From Tropicimonas sp047971885 (GTDB lineage Bacteria; Pseudomonadota; Alphaproteobacteria; Rhodobacterales; Rhodobacteraceae), in contig NZ_JBKEAE010000040.1 of assembly GCF_047971885.1 (NCBI RefSeq), positions 1-35,623 of the forward strand: a stretch of 35,623 nt of DNA, given 5' to 3'. Below the pieces are notes generated by a model. That model did no database searches. It was not told the origin of the DNA and saw nothing but the letters and a program-made list of their open reading frames with translations. This document shows, in pieces, positions 29,210 to 35,623 of this stretch (the first letter of the stretch is position 1; every line of letters begins with the position of its first letter). The position numbers and the translations under genes were made by a program.

Positions 29210-30397
29210 TCAGCCTGCGGGTCCCGATTCCGCCGCGATCCGCGCCCGGCTCCTGCGGGCGCGTTCGGTAGCCGATTTGAGCTGCCCGCAGGCGGCCATG
29301 ATATCCTCGCCGCGCGGGGTGCGGATCGGGCTGGCGTAGCCGGCCTTGTAGATGATGTCGGCAAAGGCCTCGATCCGCTCCCAGTCCGAGCGCTCATAGG
29401 GCGCGCCGGGCCATTCGTTGAACGGGATCAGGTTGATCTTGGCCGGGATGCCGGCGATCAGCCTGACCAGCCGCCGCGCATCGGCGTCACTGTCGTTCAC
29501 GCCCTTGAGCATGACGTATTCGAACGTGATCCGCTCCGAAGTGCTCAGGCGAGGGTAATCGCGCAATGCACTCAGAAGCGCTTCGATGTTCCACTTCCTG
29601 TTGATCGGCACCAGCCTGTCGCGCACCTCGTCGGTGGTCGCATGGAAGCTGATGGCGAGCAGGCAGCCGATTTCCTCGGCCGTGCGCGCGATCTCGGGCA
29701 CCACCCCCGAGGTCGACAGCGTGATGCGCCGGCGCGACAGCGAAATGCCCTCACCGTCCATCACGATCTGCATCGCATCGCGCACCGCCTCGAAATTGTA
29801 GAGCGGTTCGCCCATGCCCATCAGCACCACGTTCGAGATCAGCCGCGTCTCGTCCCTGGGTGCGCGGCCGGGCTCCGGCCACTCGCCCAGATCGTCGCGC
29901 GCCAGCATGACCTGGCCGACGATCTCGGCCGCCGTCAGGTTGCGCACCAGCTTCTGGGTTCCGGTATGGCAGAACGAACAGGTGAGCGTGCAGCCGACCT
30001 GCGAGGAGATGCACAGCGTCCCGCGGTCCGCCTCGGGGATATAGACGGTTTCAACCTCGTGCCCCCCGGCGATGCGCACCAGATACTTGCGCGTGCCGTC
30101 GGCGCTGACCTGTTTCGAGACGATCGCCGGCACCCCGATCGCGAACCGCCCCGCCAGTTCGGCCCGGTAGCCCTTGGCCAGGTTGGTCATCGCGTCGAAG
30201 TCGCGCACGCCTTTCTGGTAGATCCACTGCCAGATCTGATCGACCCGCATCCTGACCTTGTTTTCGGGCGTGCCGTTTTCGATCAGCGCCGCGCGCAATT
30301 GCGGCCGCGTCAGCCCGACCAGATTGATCCGGTCGGTTTCGGGCAGCTTGCGGGCAATCGTCACCACGTCCTGCGTGATCGGGGCGCTGGCAGTCAT
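29210..30397 (-). CDS. rlmN: 23S rRNA (adenine2503-C2)-methyltransferase RlmN
   Basis: A 395-residue radical-SAM enzyme that methylates A2503 of 23S rRNA and also A37 of some tRNAs. The iron-sulphur motif is CTLTCSFCHTG (C-x3-C-x2-C). GMGEPLYNFEAV and ITLSTSGVVPEI are family signatures. The methyl-carrier Cys lies in RGEDIMAACGQLK near the C-terminus. N-terminal helical part contains RVDQIWQWIYQKGVRDFDAMTNL. ATG 30397 matches family length; the longer in-frame start adds 28 unlikely residues. It runs 3 bp into the start of the DsbA-like gene downstream. Confidence 0.97.
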   Translation of the reverse strand: MTASAPITQDVVTIARKLPETDRINLVGLTRPQLRAALIENGTPENKVRMRVDQIWQWIYQKGVRDFDAMTNLAKGYRAELAGRFAIGVPAIVSKQVSADGTRKYLVRIAGGHEVETVYIPEADRGTLCISSQVGCTLTCSFCHTGTQKLVRNLTAAEIVGQVMLARDDLGEWPEPGRAPRDETRLISNVVLMGMGEPLYNFEAVRDAMQIVMDGEGISLSRRRITLSTSGVVPEIARTAEEIGCLLAISFHATTDEVRDRLVPINRKWNIEALLSALRDYPRLSTSERITFEYVMLKGVNDSDADARRLVRLIAGIPAKINLIPFNEWPGAPYERSDWERIEAFADIIYKAGYASPIRTPRGEDIMAACGQLKSATERARRSRARIAAESGPAG

Positions 30398-30459
30398 CGG
30401 TCCGGTCCTTCGGGAGTCAGGCATCCGATATACAGAGCGTGACGCCCTTTTCCAAGCCT

Positions 30460-30472
30460 CGGCGTTTCGCCG
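30460..30472 (-). repeat. Short hairpin between ialB-like gene and rlmN
   Basis: CGGCG-TTT-CGCCG is a 5-bp stem in the 118-bp gap on the minus-strand path from the IalB-family gene to rlmN. Too weak to call a terminator. Confidence 0.25.
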
Positions 30473-30515
30473 GGCCTGCACCTGCCGTCATCTTTCCGTC
30501 AGTGCCGCGCGCCGC

Positions 30516-31052
30516 CTATTGGGCGCAGCGCTTTTCCGCCTCTTCCATCGCGGCGGTGAAGCCCATCAGCGAGAAGGTATCCTCGGTCTGGGTTCCGCGC
30601 GACGAGCGGGCGGTCAGCACCGCGTCCGACCCGCGCTTGAGGGCGGTCACCAGCTTGGCGTCGTCGTCGGGCGATGCCGGCCACGCCCATTCGCCATCGG
30701 TGAAAAGTTCGAACTTGCCGCCACTCACATCGACGGTCACGGTCGAGCCGCCCGCGAAGGGATACCCCCCGGTGAACGAGACCTCTCCCGCCGAACCGTT
30801 ACCGGGGCGGAAGGTAACGAAAAGCAGGACATCGCCCCGCTGGACCGAAACCTCGCGCCCGTCGCGCGTGTTCTTGACCGATCGCGGCGACGAGACGCCC
30901 CAGCATTCGGTCGGGTTGTCCTCGACGAAAACGCTCCAGTCGGTCTTGGCGGCAACGCGGTTGGTGGATTCTTCGGCATCCTGCGCCAGTGCCGTTCCGC
31001 CAGCCAGAAGCGCGGTGACGGCTGCCATGCCGGTTGTGATCAGGAATTTCAT
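30516..31052 (-). CDS. Invasion-associated locus B (IalB) family protein
   Basis: A 178-residue secreted protein with a signal peptide (MKFLITTGMAAVTALLAGGT, cut after ALA). The mature part carries the IalB-type segments WSVFVEDNPTECWGVSSPRSV, VLLFVTFRPG, GEVSFTGGYPF and the final FSLMGFTAAMEEAEKRCAQ. Two Cys could form a disulphide. IalB was named from Bartonella erythrocyte invasion, but the family is widespread in free-living alphaproteobacteria where no invasion role is known. ATG 31052 starts the signal peptide; the longer reading has no support. It lies upstream of rlmN on the same strand and is divergent from the asparaginase gene. Confidence 0.9.
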   Translation of the reverse strand: MKFLITTGMAAVTALLAGGTALAQDAEESTNRVAAKTDWSVFVEDNPTECWGVSSPRSVKNTRDGREVSVQRGDVLLFVTFRPGNGSAGEVSFTGGYPFAGGSTVTVDVSGGKFELFTDGEWAWPASPDDDAKLVTALKRGSDAVLTARSSRGTQTEDTFSLMGFTAAMEEAEKRCAQ

Positions 31053-31220
31053 TACGCTACAGCCTCCAGCTGCCTCTGCCTCGGTTCTGCCGTCTGCGGC
31101 CCGTGGCCGGACTCTTGCCAAAACGGCCGGGATTTCAATCCGCTCAATCTATGCTAACGCAGATTTGCGGGGAGGGTGAAGCCCTCTGGGCGGGAAATTG
31201 CCATGGAAGGACGGGTGTGA

Positions 31221-32216
31221 ATGGCGGCTGTGGAGATGGTAGAGCTGTGGCGCGGCAATATTCGCGAATCGGTGCATAGCGGCCACGCGGTAATCTGCGA
31301 GGCAGGCGGCGCGATTGTCGATGCCTGGGGAGACGCCGACAAGGTCGTTCTGCCGCGTTCCTCGGCCAAGATGGTTCAGGCCCTGCCGCTGGTCGAAAGC
31401 GGCGCGGCGGATGTCGCCGGGCTCGGGACCGAGCAGCTTGCACTGGCCTGCGCCAGCCACAACGGGGCGGAAATGCACGTATCGCGTGTGACCCGCTGGC
31501 TCGACGATCTGGGATTGTCCGAGCCCGACCTGCGCTGCGGCCCGCAGATGCCCGACGATCCGGCCGAGCACCGGCGGCTGCTCTGCTCTGACACCCCGCC
31601 CTGCCAGATCCACAACAATTGCTCCGGCAAGCATGCGGGGTTTCTGACGCTGAACCGGCATCTCGGCGCCGGGCCGGAATACACCGACCCCGACCACCCG
31701 GTGCAGCGGGCAGTTCTGGCGGGGTGGGAGGATCTGACCGGCGAGAGCTGTCCGGGCTGGGGTATCGACGGCTGCTCGGCGCCCAATTTTGGCGCTACCC
31801 TGTCGGGGGTGGCCCGGGCCATGGCCTCGTTCGCCGGGGCACGCGAGGGTCAGGGAACCCGCGCCGGCGCGCAGGCCCGGCTGGTGCAGGCGATGATCGC
31901 CCATCCCGCGCTTGTCGCCGGCGAACGGCGCGCCTGCACCGAACTGATGCGCGCCATGGGCGGGGCCGCGGCAGTGAAAACCGGCGCCGAGGCGTTTTTC
32001 GTCGCGATCCTGCCCGAACGCCGGCTGGGGGTCGCGCTGAAGATCGACGACGGCGGCACGCGGGCCAGCGAAAGCGCGATCACGGCGATTCTGGTAAGGC
32101 TGGGGGTTCTGGATCCCGGCCATCCCGTGGTGCACAGGTTGATGAACCCGCGCCTGCGCAGCCGCCGGGGGCTGGACACGGGCGCGATGCGACCCGTACC
32201 CGGTGTCTTCGGTTAG
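31221..32216 (+). CDS. L-asparaginase, rhizobial (Zn-dependent, class 3) type
   Basis: A 331-residue enzyme hydrolysing asparagine to aspartate and ammonia. It belongs to the Rhizobium etli AnsA/ReAV-type family, unrelated to EcAI/EcAII. The catalytic Ser-Lys tandem lies in LPRSSAKMVQALPL. CASHNGAEMHV is a family motif. The zinc-site residues are in HNNCSGKHAGFL (Cys and Lys) and GIDGCSAPNFG (second Cys). No signal peptide is present, so it is cytoplasmic. The stop overlaps the stop of the convergent permease gene by sharing TTAG, leaving no intergenic base. Confidence 0.92.
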   Translation: MAAVEMVELWRGNIRESVHSGHAVICEAGGAIVDAWGDADKVVLPRSSAKMVQALPLVESGAADVAGLGTEQLALACASHNGAEMHVSRVTRWLDDLGLSEPDLRCGPQMPDDPAEHRRLLCSDTPPCQIHNNCSGKHAGFLTLNRHLGAGPEYTDPDHPVQRAVLAGWEDLTGESCPGWGIDGCSAPNFGATLSGVARAMASFAGAREGQGTRAGAQARLVQAMIAHPALVAGERRACTELMRAMGGAAAVKTGAEAFFVAILPERRLGVALKIDDGGTRASESAITAILVRLGVLDPGHPVVHRLMNPRLRSRRGLDTGAMRPVPGVFG

Positions 32217-32968
32217 GAGCCGAGCATCAGGCGCAGGGCAAGGATCAGCGACACGGCGATCAGAAGGGGCTTGATCAGCCGCGCGCCCTTGCGCATTGCC
32301 AGCCGCGAGCCGGTTCGCGCCCCGGCGATCTGGGCCGCGGCCATGGCAAGCCCGGTGATCCACCAGATTTCGCCCACCACCGCGAACAGCGCCAGCGCGC
32401 CGAGGTTGGAGGACAGGTTCAGAAGCTTGGTATGGGCGGTTGCCTTCAGCACCCCCTGCCCCGCAAGCGCGACAAAGGCGATCATGTAGAAACTGCCCGC
32501 GCCAGGGCCGAGCAGCCCATCGTAGAACGCGATCGCCGGTACCGCCGTCAGCGTGAAGACGGCCGGCGTCAGCCGGGCGTGCCGGTCGAGATCGTCGAGC
32601 CCCGGACGCAGCGCGAAGAAAGCGGCGATGGCGATCAGCAGCCAGGGCAGGAACTGCCGCACCCCGTCGGTCGGCAAGGTCGTGATCAGCGCCGCCCCCG
32701 CCATCGAGGCAAAAAAGGCCAGCAGCGCCGCCCATCTCTGGCCCCAGAGATCGACATGCCCCGCCCGGGCATAGGACCAGGCGGCGGTCGCCGCGCCGAA
32801 TGCCCCCTGAAGCTTGTTGGTTCCCAGCGCCTGAACCGGGTTCGCGCCGGCCAGAAGCATGACCGGAAGGGCGATGAGCCCGCCGCCGCCGGCGATAGAA
32901 TCGACAAAACCCGCCGCAAACCCGGCCACAACCAGCAGCGCCAGCAGGTCGGGCGCGACCTCAAGCAA
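32213..32968 (-). CDS. TauE/SafE (TSUP) family permease
   Basis: A 251-residue membrane protein with about seven to eight hydrophobic segments. GFAAGFVDSIAGGGGLIALPVMLLAGANPVQALGTNKLQG near the N-terminus is the diagnostic TSUP motif, repeated in the second half as AFYDGLLGPGAGSFYMIAFVAL. Members export or import small anions such as sulfite, sulfoacetate or other organosulfonates. The substrate here is unknown. Translation probably starts at TTG 32968, inside the 3' end of serB (8-bp overlap), so it is coupled to it. Its stop overlaps the asparaginase stop. Confidence 0.9.
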   Translation of the reverse strand: MLEVAPDLLALLVVAGFAAGFVDSIAGGGGLIALPVMLLAGANPVQALGTNKLQGAFGAATAAWSYARAGHVDLWGQRWAALLAFFASMAGAALITTLPTDGVRQFLPWLLIAIAAFFALRPGLDDLDRHARLTPAVFTLTAVPAIAFYDGLLGPGAGSFYMIAFVALAGQGVLKATAHTKLLNLSSNLGALALFAVVGEIWWITGLAMAAAQIAGARTGSRLAMRKGARLIKPLLIAVSLILALRLMLGS

Positions 32969-33839
32969 CTGCGAACTCGTCGGCGGAATAGCCCTGCAGG
33001 TACAGCAGCGCCGTCAGATCGCCGAAATTGACGCGGATATCACTTTGCGCCGCAACGCTCGGCTTGGCGTGCAGGGCGACGCCGGTGCCGGCAAGCCGCA
33101 GCATGCCCAGATCGTTGGCGCCATCGCCCACCGCGATCACGTCCCGGGTACCGAGCCCGTGTTCGGAAGCGATCTCGCGCAGCGCCGCAACCTTGGCCTC
33201 GCGCCCCAGAATGGGCTCTCCCACTGTGCCGGTCAGCTTGCCGTCGGCGACAAGCAGCGTATTGGCACGGTGTTCGTCAAAGCCCAGTTCCGCGGCGATG
33301 CGCGCACTAAAGGCGGTAAACCCGCCCGAAACCAGTGCGGTCCATGCGCCGCGCGCCTTCATCGTCGCAACCAGCACCCTGCCGCCGGGCGCAAGCGTGA
33401 TACGCCGGGCAAGCACCTGGTCGATGACCCCCACCGGCAATCCCCCGAGCAACCCTACCCGTTCGCGCAGCGCGCTTTCGAAATCCAGCTCGCCATTCAT
33501 CGCCCTTGCGGTGATCTCGCTGACCCGCTCGCCGACACCCGCCTCGGCGGCCAGTTCATCGATGCATTCCTGCCCGATCATCGTCGAATCCATGTCGGCC
33601 AGAAGCATCTTCCTGCGCCGGTCGGCGGCGGGCTGGATCGCCATGTCGATCCCCAGCGCCTGCATGTCCTGCCAGACCCGCGCATGGTTCGACGGGATAC
33701 GGTCGATGGCGAATTCCGCCGCTTCGCTCCGGGCCAGCCAGCGGGCCGCGCCGCCGCCCCAGGCAGAGCGCAGCGCCTCGACCGTGGCCGTTTCGAGCCG
33801 CGGAACGGCAGGGGAAGTCAGAAGTGTGACGACATGCAT
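32961..33839 (-). CDS. serB: Phosphoserine phosphatase
   Basis: A 292-residue HAD-superfamily phosphatase for the last step of serine synthesis. The nucleophile motif is LLADMDSTMIGQECIDELA (DxDST), motif II Ser/Thr lies in TALVSGGFTAFS, motif III Lys in LGREAKVAALRE, and motif IV in VIAVGDGANDLGML. The N-terminal ~75 residues are an ACT-like extension as in many proteobacterial SerB proteins. ATG 33839 starts MHVVTLLTSPAVPR; the longer in-frame reading across the AT-rich upstream region is not credible. It overlaps the TauE-type gene by 8 bp. serA/serC are not next to it here. Confidence 0.96.
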   Translation of the reverse strand: MHVVTLLTSPAVPRLETATVEALRSAWGGGAARWLARSEAAEFAIDRIPSNHARVWQDMQALGIDMAIQPAADRRRKMLLADMDSTMIGQECIDELAAEAGVGERVSEITARAMNGELDFESALRERVGLLGGLPVGVIDQVLARRITLAPGGRVLVATMKARGAWTALVSGGFTAFSARIAAELGFDEHRANTLLVADGKLTGTVGEPILGREAKVAALREIASEHGLGTRDVIAVGDGANDLGMLRLAGTGVALHAKPSVAAQSDIRVNFGDLTALLYLQGYSADEFAVA

Positions 33840-34158
33840 GGGCGCGGCCGGGTTTGCTGGTTTGCGGGCTTTAAGCACGTATTGACGGCAAAAGACCAGC
33901 CCGGCTTGCGCCTGTTCCGCCGCCGGCGTCGCCGCCTGCCGGTCATTCACCGTGCGAGATGCCGCCGGAAGCGGCCCGGCAACGGGTCGGCCGCCCATTG
34001 CAACGGAAAAATTATAATTGTACCAGCCAATTAAAGGCAGGTATTGCAAAAAAACATCGGTGCCGCAGTTGCGCGGACGCCCCTGTGTCCGGAGTCCTGC
34101 GGTTGGTGTATCACCAAAGGAACTGCGCCGCGATCAGGCGCCGGGAAAAGAGTTTCGA
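33840..34158. promoter_or_regulatory. 319-bp divergent control region between serB and the epimerase gene
   Basis: No gene is supported here. The left 130 bp are GC-rich. A marked AT-rich patch lies at about 34004-34060 with a perfect palindrome AATTATAATT (34010-34019) and two copies of ATTGCAA (33998-34003 region and 34043-34049). A possible promoter for the epimerase is TTGTAC, 17 bp, GTATTG, which is weak at the -10. The palindrome could bind an AT-preferring regulator of the Ros/MucR kind, which is inference only. Confidence 0.5.
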
Positions 34159-35154
34159 ATGAGATCGGGATTGGCGCTCGAGATGCCAAATGAAAGAAAT
34201 CGCGTTCTGGTAACAGGTGGGTGTGGTTTCGTCGGTTCGGCTCTGTGCAGGCTGCTGATACGCTCCGGCCATGATGTCGTGGTTCTGGACAATCTCTCGT
34301 CGGGCAGCGTTGCGCGCCTGCCTCCGGAAGCGCGTTTCATCAAGGGCGATATCTGCGACAGTCACTCGGTCGCCCGGGCCGTTCGCGGCGTTTCGGGGGT
34401 GTTCCATCTGGCTGCCATTGCCTCGGTCGAGCAATGCAACGTCAACCGCGCGGCGGCGAGCCGTACCAACCTTCAGGGAACGGTGACGATTCTCGAGGAG
34501 ACCGGCGATCTTCCGGTCGTCTTCACCTCGTCGGCAGCGGTTTATGGCGATCAGGCCGAGATACCGGTGGACGAGGCGATGACCCCGGCACCGATCTCCT
34601 CCTATGCCATCGACAAGCTCGGCAGCGAGCGCCATTTGCAGGAAGCGGCCGAGCTTTGGGGCGCGCGCTGCATCGCGGTGCGCCCGTTCAACATCTTCGG
34701 CCCCGGCCAGTCGCCGGACTCGCCCTATTCGGGTGTACTGACACGCTTCGTCGAAGGGGCGCGCCGCAAGGCCGCCCTGCAGGTGAACGGCGACGGCGGC
34801 CAGACGCGGGACTTCATTCATGTCGATGACGTCGTGCGCGCGCTTATGGCGGCCATGCGGGTGGCGATGGCGGCAGAGCCCGGCCTTTTCGCTGCGGTCA
34901 ACGTCTGTTCGGGCAAGGCGGTGTCGATCCTCGACCTTGCCCGTACCGTCAATTCCGTCATGGGGTCGCAGACGCCGATCGCCTTCGGGCCGGCTCGGAT
35001 GGGCGATATCCGCCACTCGACTGGCTGCCCGCGCCGGGCCGAGCAACTGCTCGGCTTCAGGGCGGGTATTTCCGTCGCCGACGGGATCGCGGGAATGCCC
35101 GGAGAACCGCCGGCACCTGCCGCGCAGTCCCGGCGCGCCTCGCTTCAGGGATAG
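34159..35154 (+). CDS. NAD-dependent nucleotide-sugar epimerase/dehydratase
   Basis: A 331-residue extended short-chain dehydrogenase. NAD binding is VLVTGGCGFVGSALCRLL, then VVLDNLSSG. The Ser/Tyr/Lys catalytic set is in FTSSAAVYGDQAEIP and SSYAIDKLGSERHL (Y-x3-K). RPFNIFGPGQSPDSPYSGVLTRF and DGGQTRDFIHVDDVV are typical of UDP-glucose 4-epimerase-like and UDP-GlcNAc 4-epimerase-like enzymes, so it probably acts on a nucleotide sugar for envelope polysaccharide; the exact sugar is uncertain. ATG 34159 has AAGAG about 6 bp upstream; ATG 34183 is also possible. It is quite different from the UDP-GlcA epimerase at 7362-8381. It ends 1 bp from the convergent glpK stop. Confidence 0.88.
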   Translation: MRSGLALEMPNERNRVLVTGGCGFVGSALCRLLIRSGHDVVVLDNLSSGSVARLPPEARFIKGDICDSHSVARAVRGVSGVFHLAAIASVEQCNVNRAAASRTNLQGTVTILEETGDLPVVFTSSAAVYGDQAEIPVDEAMTPAPISSYAIDKLGSERHLQEAAELWGARCIAVRPFNIFGPGQSPDSPYSGVLTRFVEGARRKAALQVNGDGGQTRDFIHVDDVVRALMAAMRVAMAAEPGLFAAVNVCSGKAVSILDLARTVNSVMGSQTPIAFGPARMGDIRHSTGCPRRAEQLLGFRAGISVADGIAGMPGEPPAPAAQSRRASLQG

Positions 35155-35155
35155 G

Positions 35156-35623
35156 TCAGACCGACATCGTTGCCCGAACCGCGCGTTTCCACGCCGCGTA
35201 GTGGCGGTCGCGCAGATCGGGTGCCATGGACGGCGCGAACCGGCGGTCGCGGGCCCAGCGGGCCGCGAACGCCTCCCGATCAGGATAAAGCCCGGCCTCC
35301 ATCCCCGCCAGCCACGCCGCGCCGAGCGCGGTGGTTTCCAGCGTTTCGGGCCTGTCGACCGGGGCGCCGATGATGTCCGAAAGAAACTGCATCGCCCAGT
35401 CGCTGGCGGTCATGCCGCCGTCGACCCGGAGCACCGATTGCGAAGCGGCATCGGGCCAGTCGTCCTGCATCGCCTCGAGCAGATCGCGGGTCTGGAGACC
35501 GACGCTTTCCAGCGCCGCGCGCGAGATTTCGGCCGGCCCTGTACCGCGCGTCAGGCCGAACATCGCCCCCCGGCAATCGGCGTTCCAGTAGGGCGCCCCG
35601 AGCCCGGTGAAGGCCGGCACCAG
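35156..35623 (-). CDS. glpK: Glycerol kinase, C-terminal part (5' end beyond window)
   Basis: The last 155 residues of glycerol kinase, the ATP-dependent enzyme that makes glycerol 3-phosphate. VPAFTGLGAPYWNADCRGAMFGLTRGT is a hallmark of the FGGY kinase GlpK, followed by RAALESVGLQTRDLLEAM and the ATP-binding LRVDGGMTASDWAMQFLSDIIGAPVDRP, then TTALGAAWLAGM. The C-terminus is complete (stop 35156-35158), while the catalytic N-terminal half lies outside the window. Its stop is 1 bp from that of the convergent epimerase gene, so no terminator lies between them. Confidence 0.96.
   Translation of the reverse strand: MVPAFTGLGAPYWNADCRGAMFGLTRGTGPAEISRAALESVGLQTRDLLEAMQDDWPDAASQSVLRVDGGMTASDWAMQFLSDIIGAPVDRPETLETTALGAAWLAGMEAGLYPDREAFAARWARDRRFAPSMAPDLRDRHYAAWKRAVRATMSV

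Overview
The window is about 35.6 kb of GC-rich chromosomal DNA from an alphaproteobacterium, most likely a Rhodobacterales (Roseobacter/Paracoccus-like) species. This is inferred from the gene families (IalB-family protein, esterase-like phytase protein, ~300-residue TrhO, rhizobial-type asparaginase, tandem HdeD genes) and the codon style. No IS element, prophage gene, rRNA or CRISPR array was found. One tRNA gene, tRNA-Arg(CCT) with encoded CCA, lies near the left end.

Left part (1-13.1 kb): a cell-surface polysaccharide/LPS region. After a truncated gene end and the tRNA come a LacI-family regulator and a tightly packed trio: a GT2 glycosyltransferase, a small LABN-type membrane protein and an ArnT/GT39-83-like membrane glycosyltransferase. 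Then follow YjbH and YjbF (exopolysaccharide outer-membrane pair), a UDP-glucuronate 4-epimerase, a tiny Asp/His-tailed exported protein and a secreted CAP-domain protein (both on the minus strand), UDP-glucose 6-dehydrogenase, a WcaJ/ExoY-type sugar-phosphate transferase and a Wza-like export lipoprotein. Read together, Ugd and the epimerase would supply UDP-GlcA and UDP-GalA. The GT2/LABN/GT39 trio resembles the rhizobial RgtE/RgtF/RgtA-type system that puts galacturonic acid on LPS through a polyprenyl-phosphate donor. That assignment is an inference. No flippase, polymerase or Wzc co-polymerase is visible here.

Middle part (13.1-25.9 kb): housekeeping and small modules. These are an alpha/beta hydrolase; TrhO divergent from a pncA-pncB NAD salvage pair; an HxlR regulator divergent from a double NTF2-like protein, with a clear operator-like inverted repeat between them; ArfB ribosome rescue; a queuosine-precursor transporter; an overlapping minus-strand cluster of phytase-like esterase, MepA and UMF1 transporter; a small unknown protein, a GlsB/YeaQ membrane protein, DapD and a threonine-dehydratase-like enzyme. 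Between arfB and the transporter lies the most unusual element: an 18-codon ORF whose ribosome-binding site is complementary to about 16 nt of the 16S rRNA 3' end, with a downstream sequence able to mask it and then a terminator hairpin.

Right part (25.9-35.6 kb): a LOG-family nucleotide phosphoribohydrolase, two tandem HdeD paralogues separated by a gene-free stretch with a perfect 24-bp palindrome, a strong terminator, a DsbA-like thiol oxidoreductase coupled to rlmN, an IalB-family secreted protein, L-asparaginase convergent with a TauE/SafE permease overlapping serB, a second nucleotide-sugar epimerase, and the 3' end of glycerol kinase running off the window.
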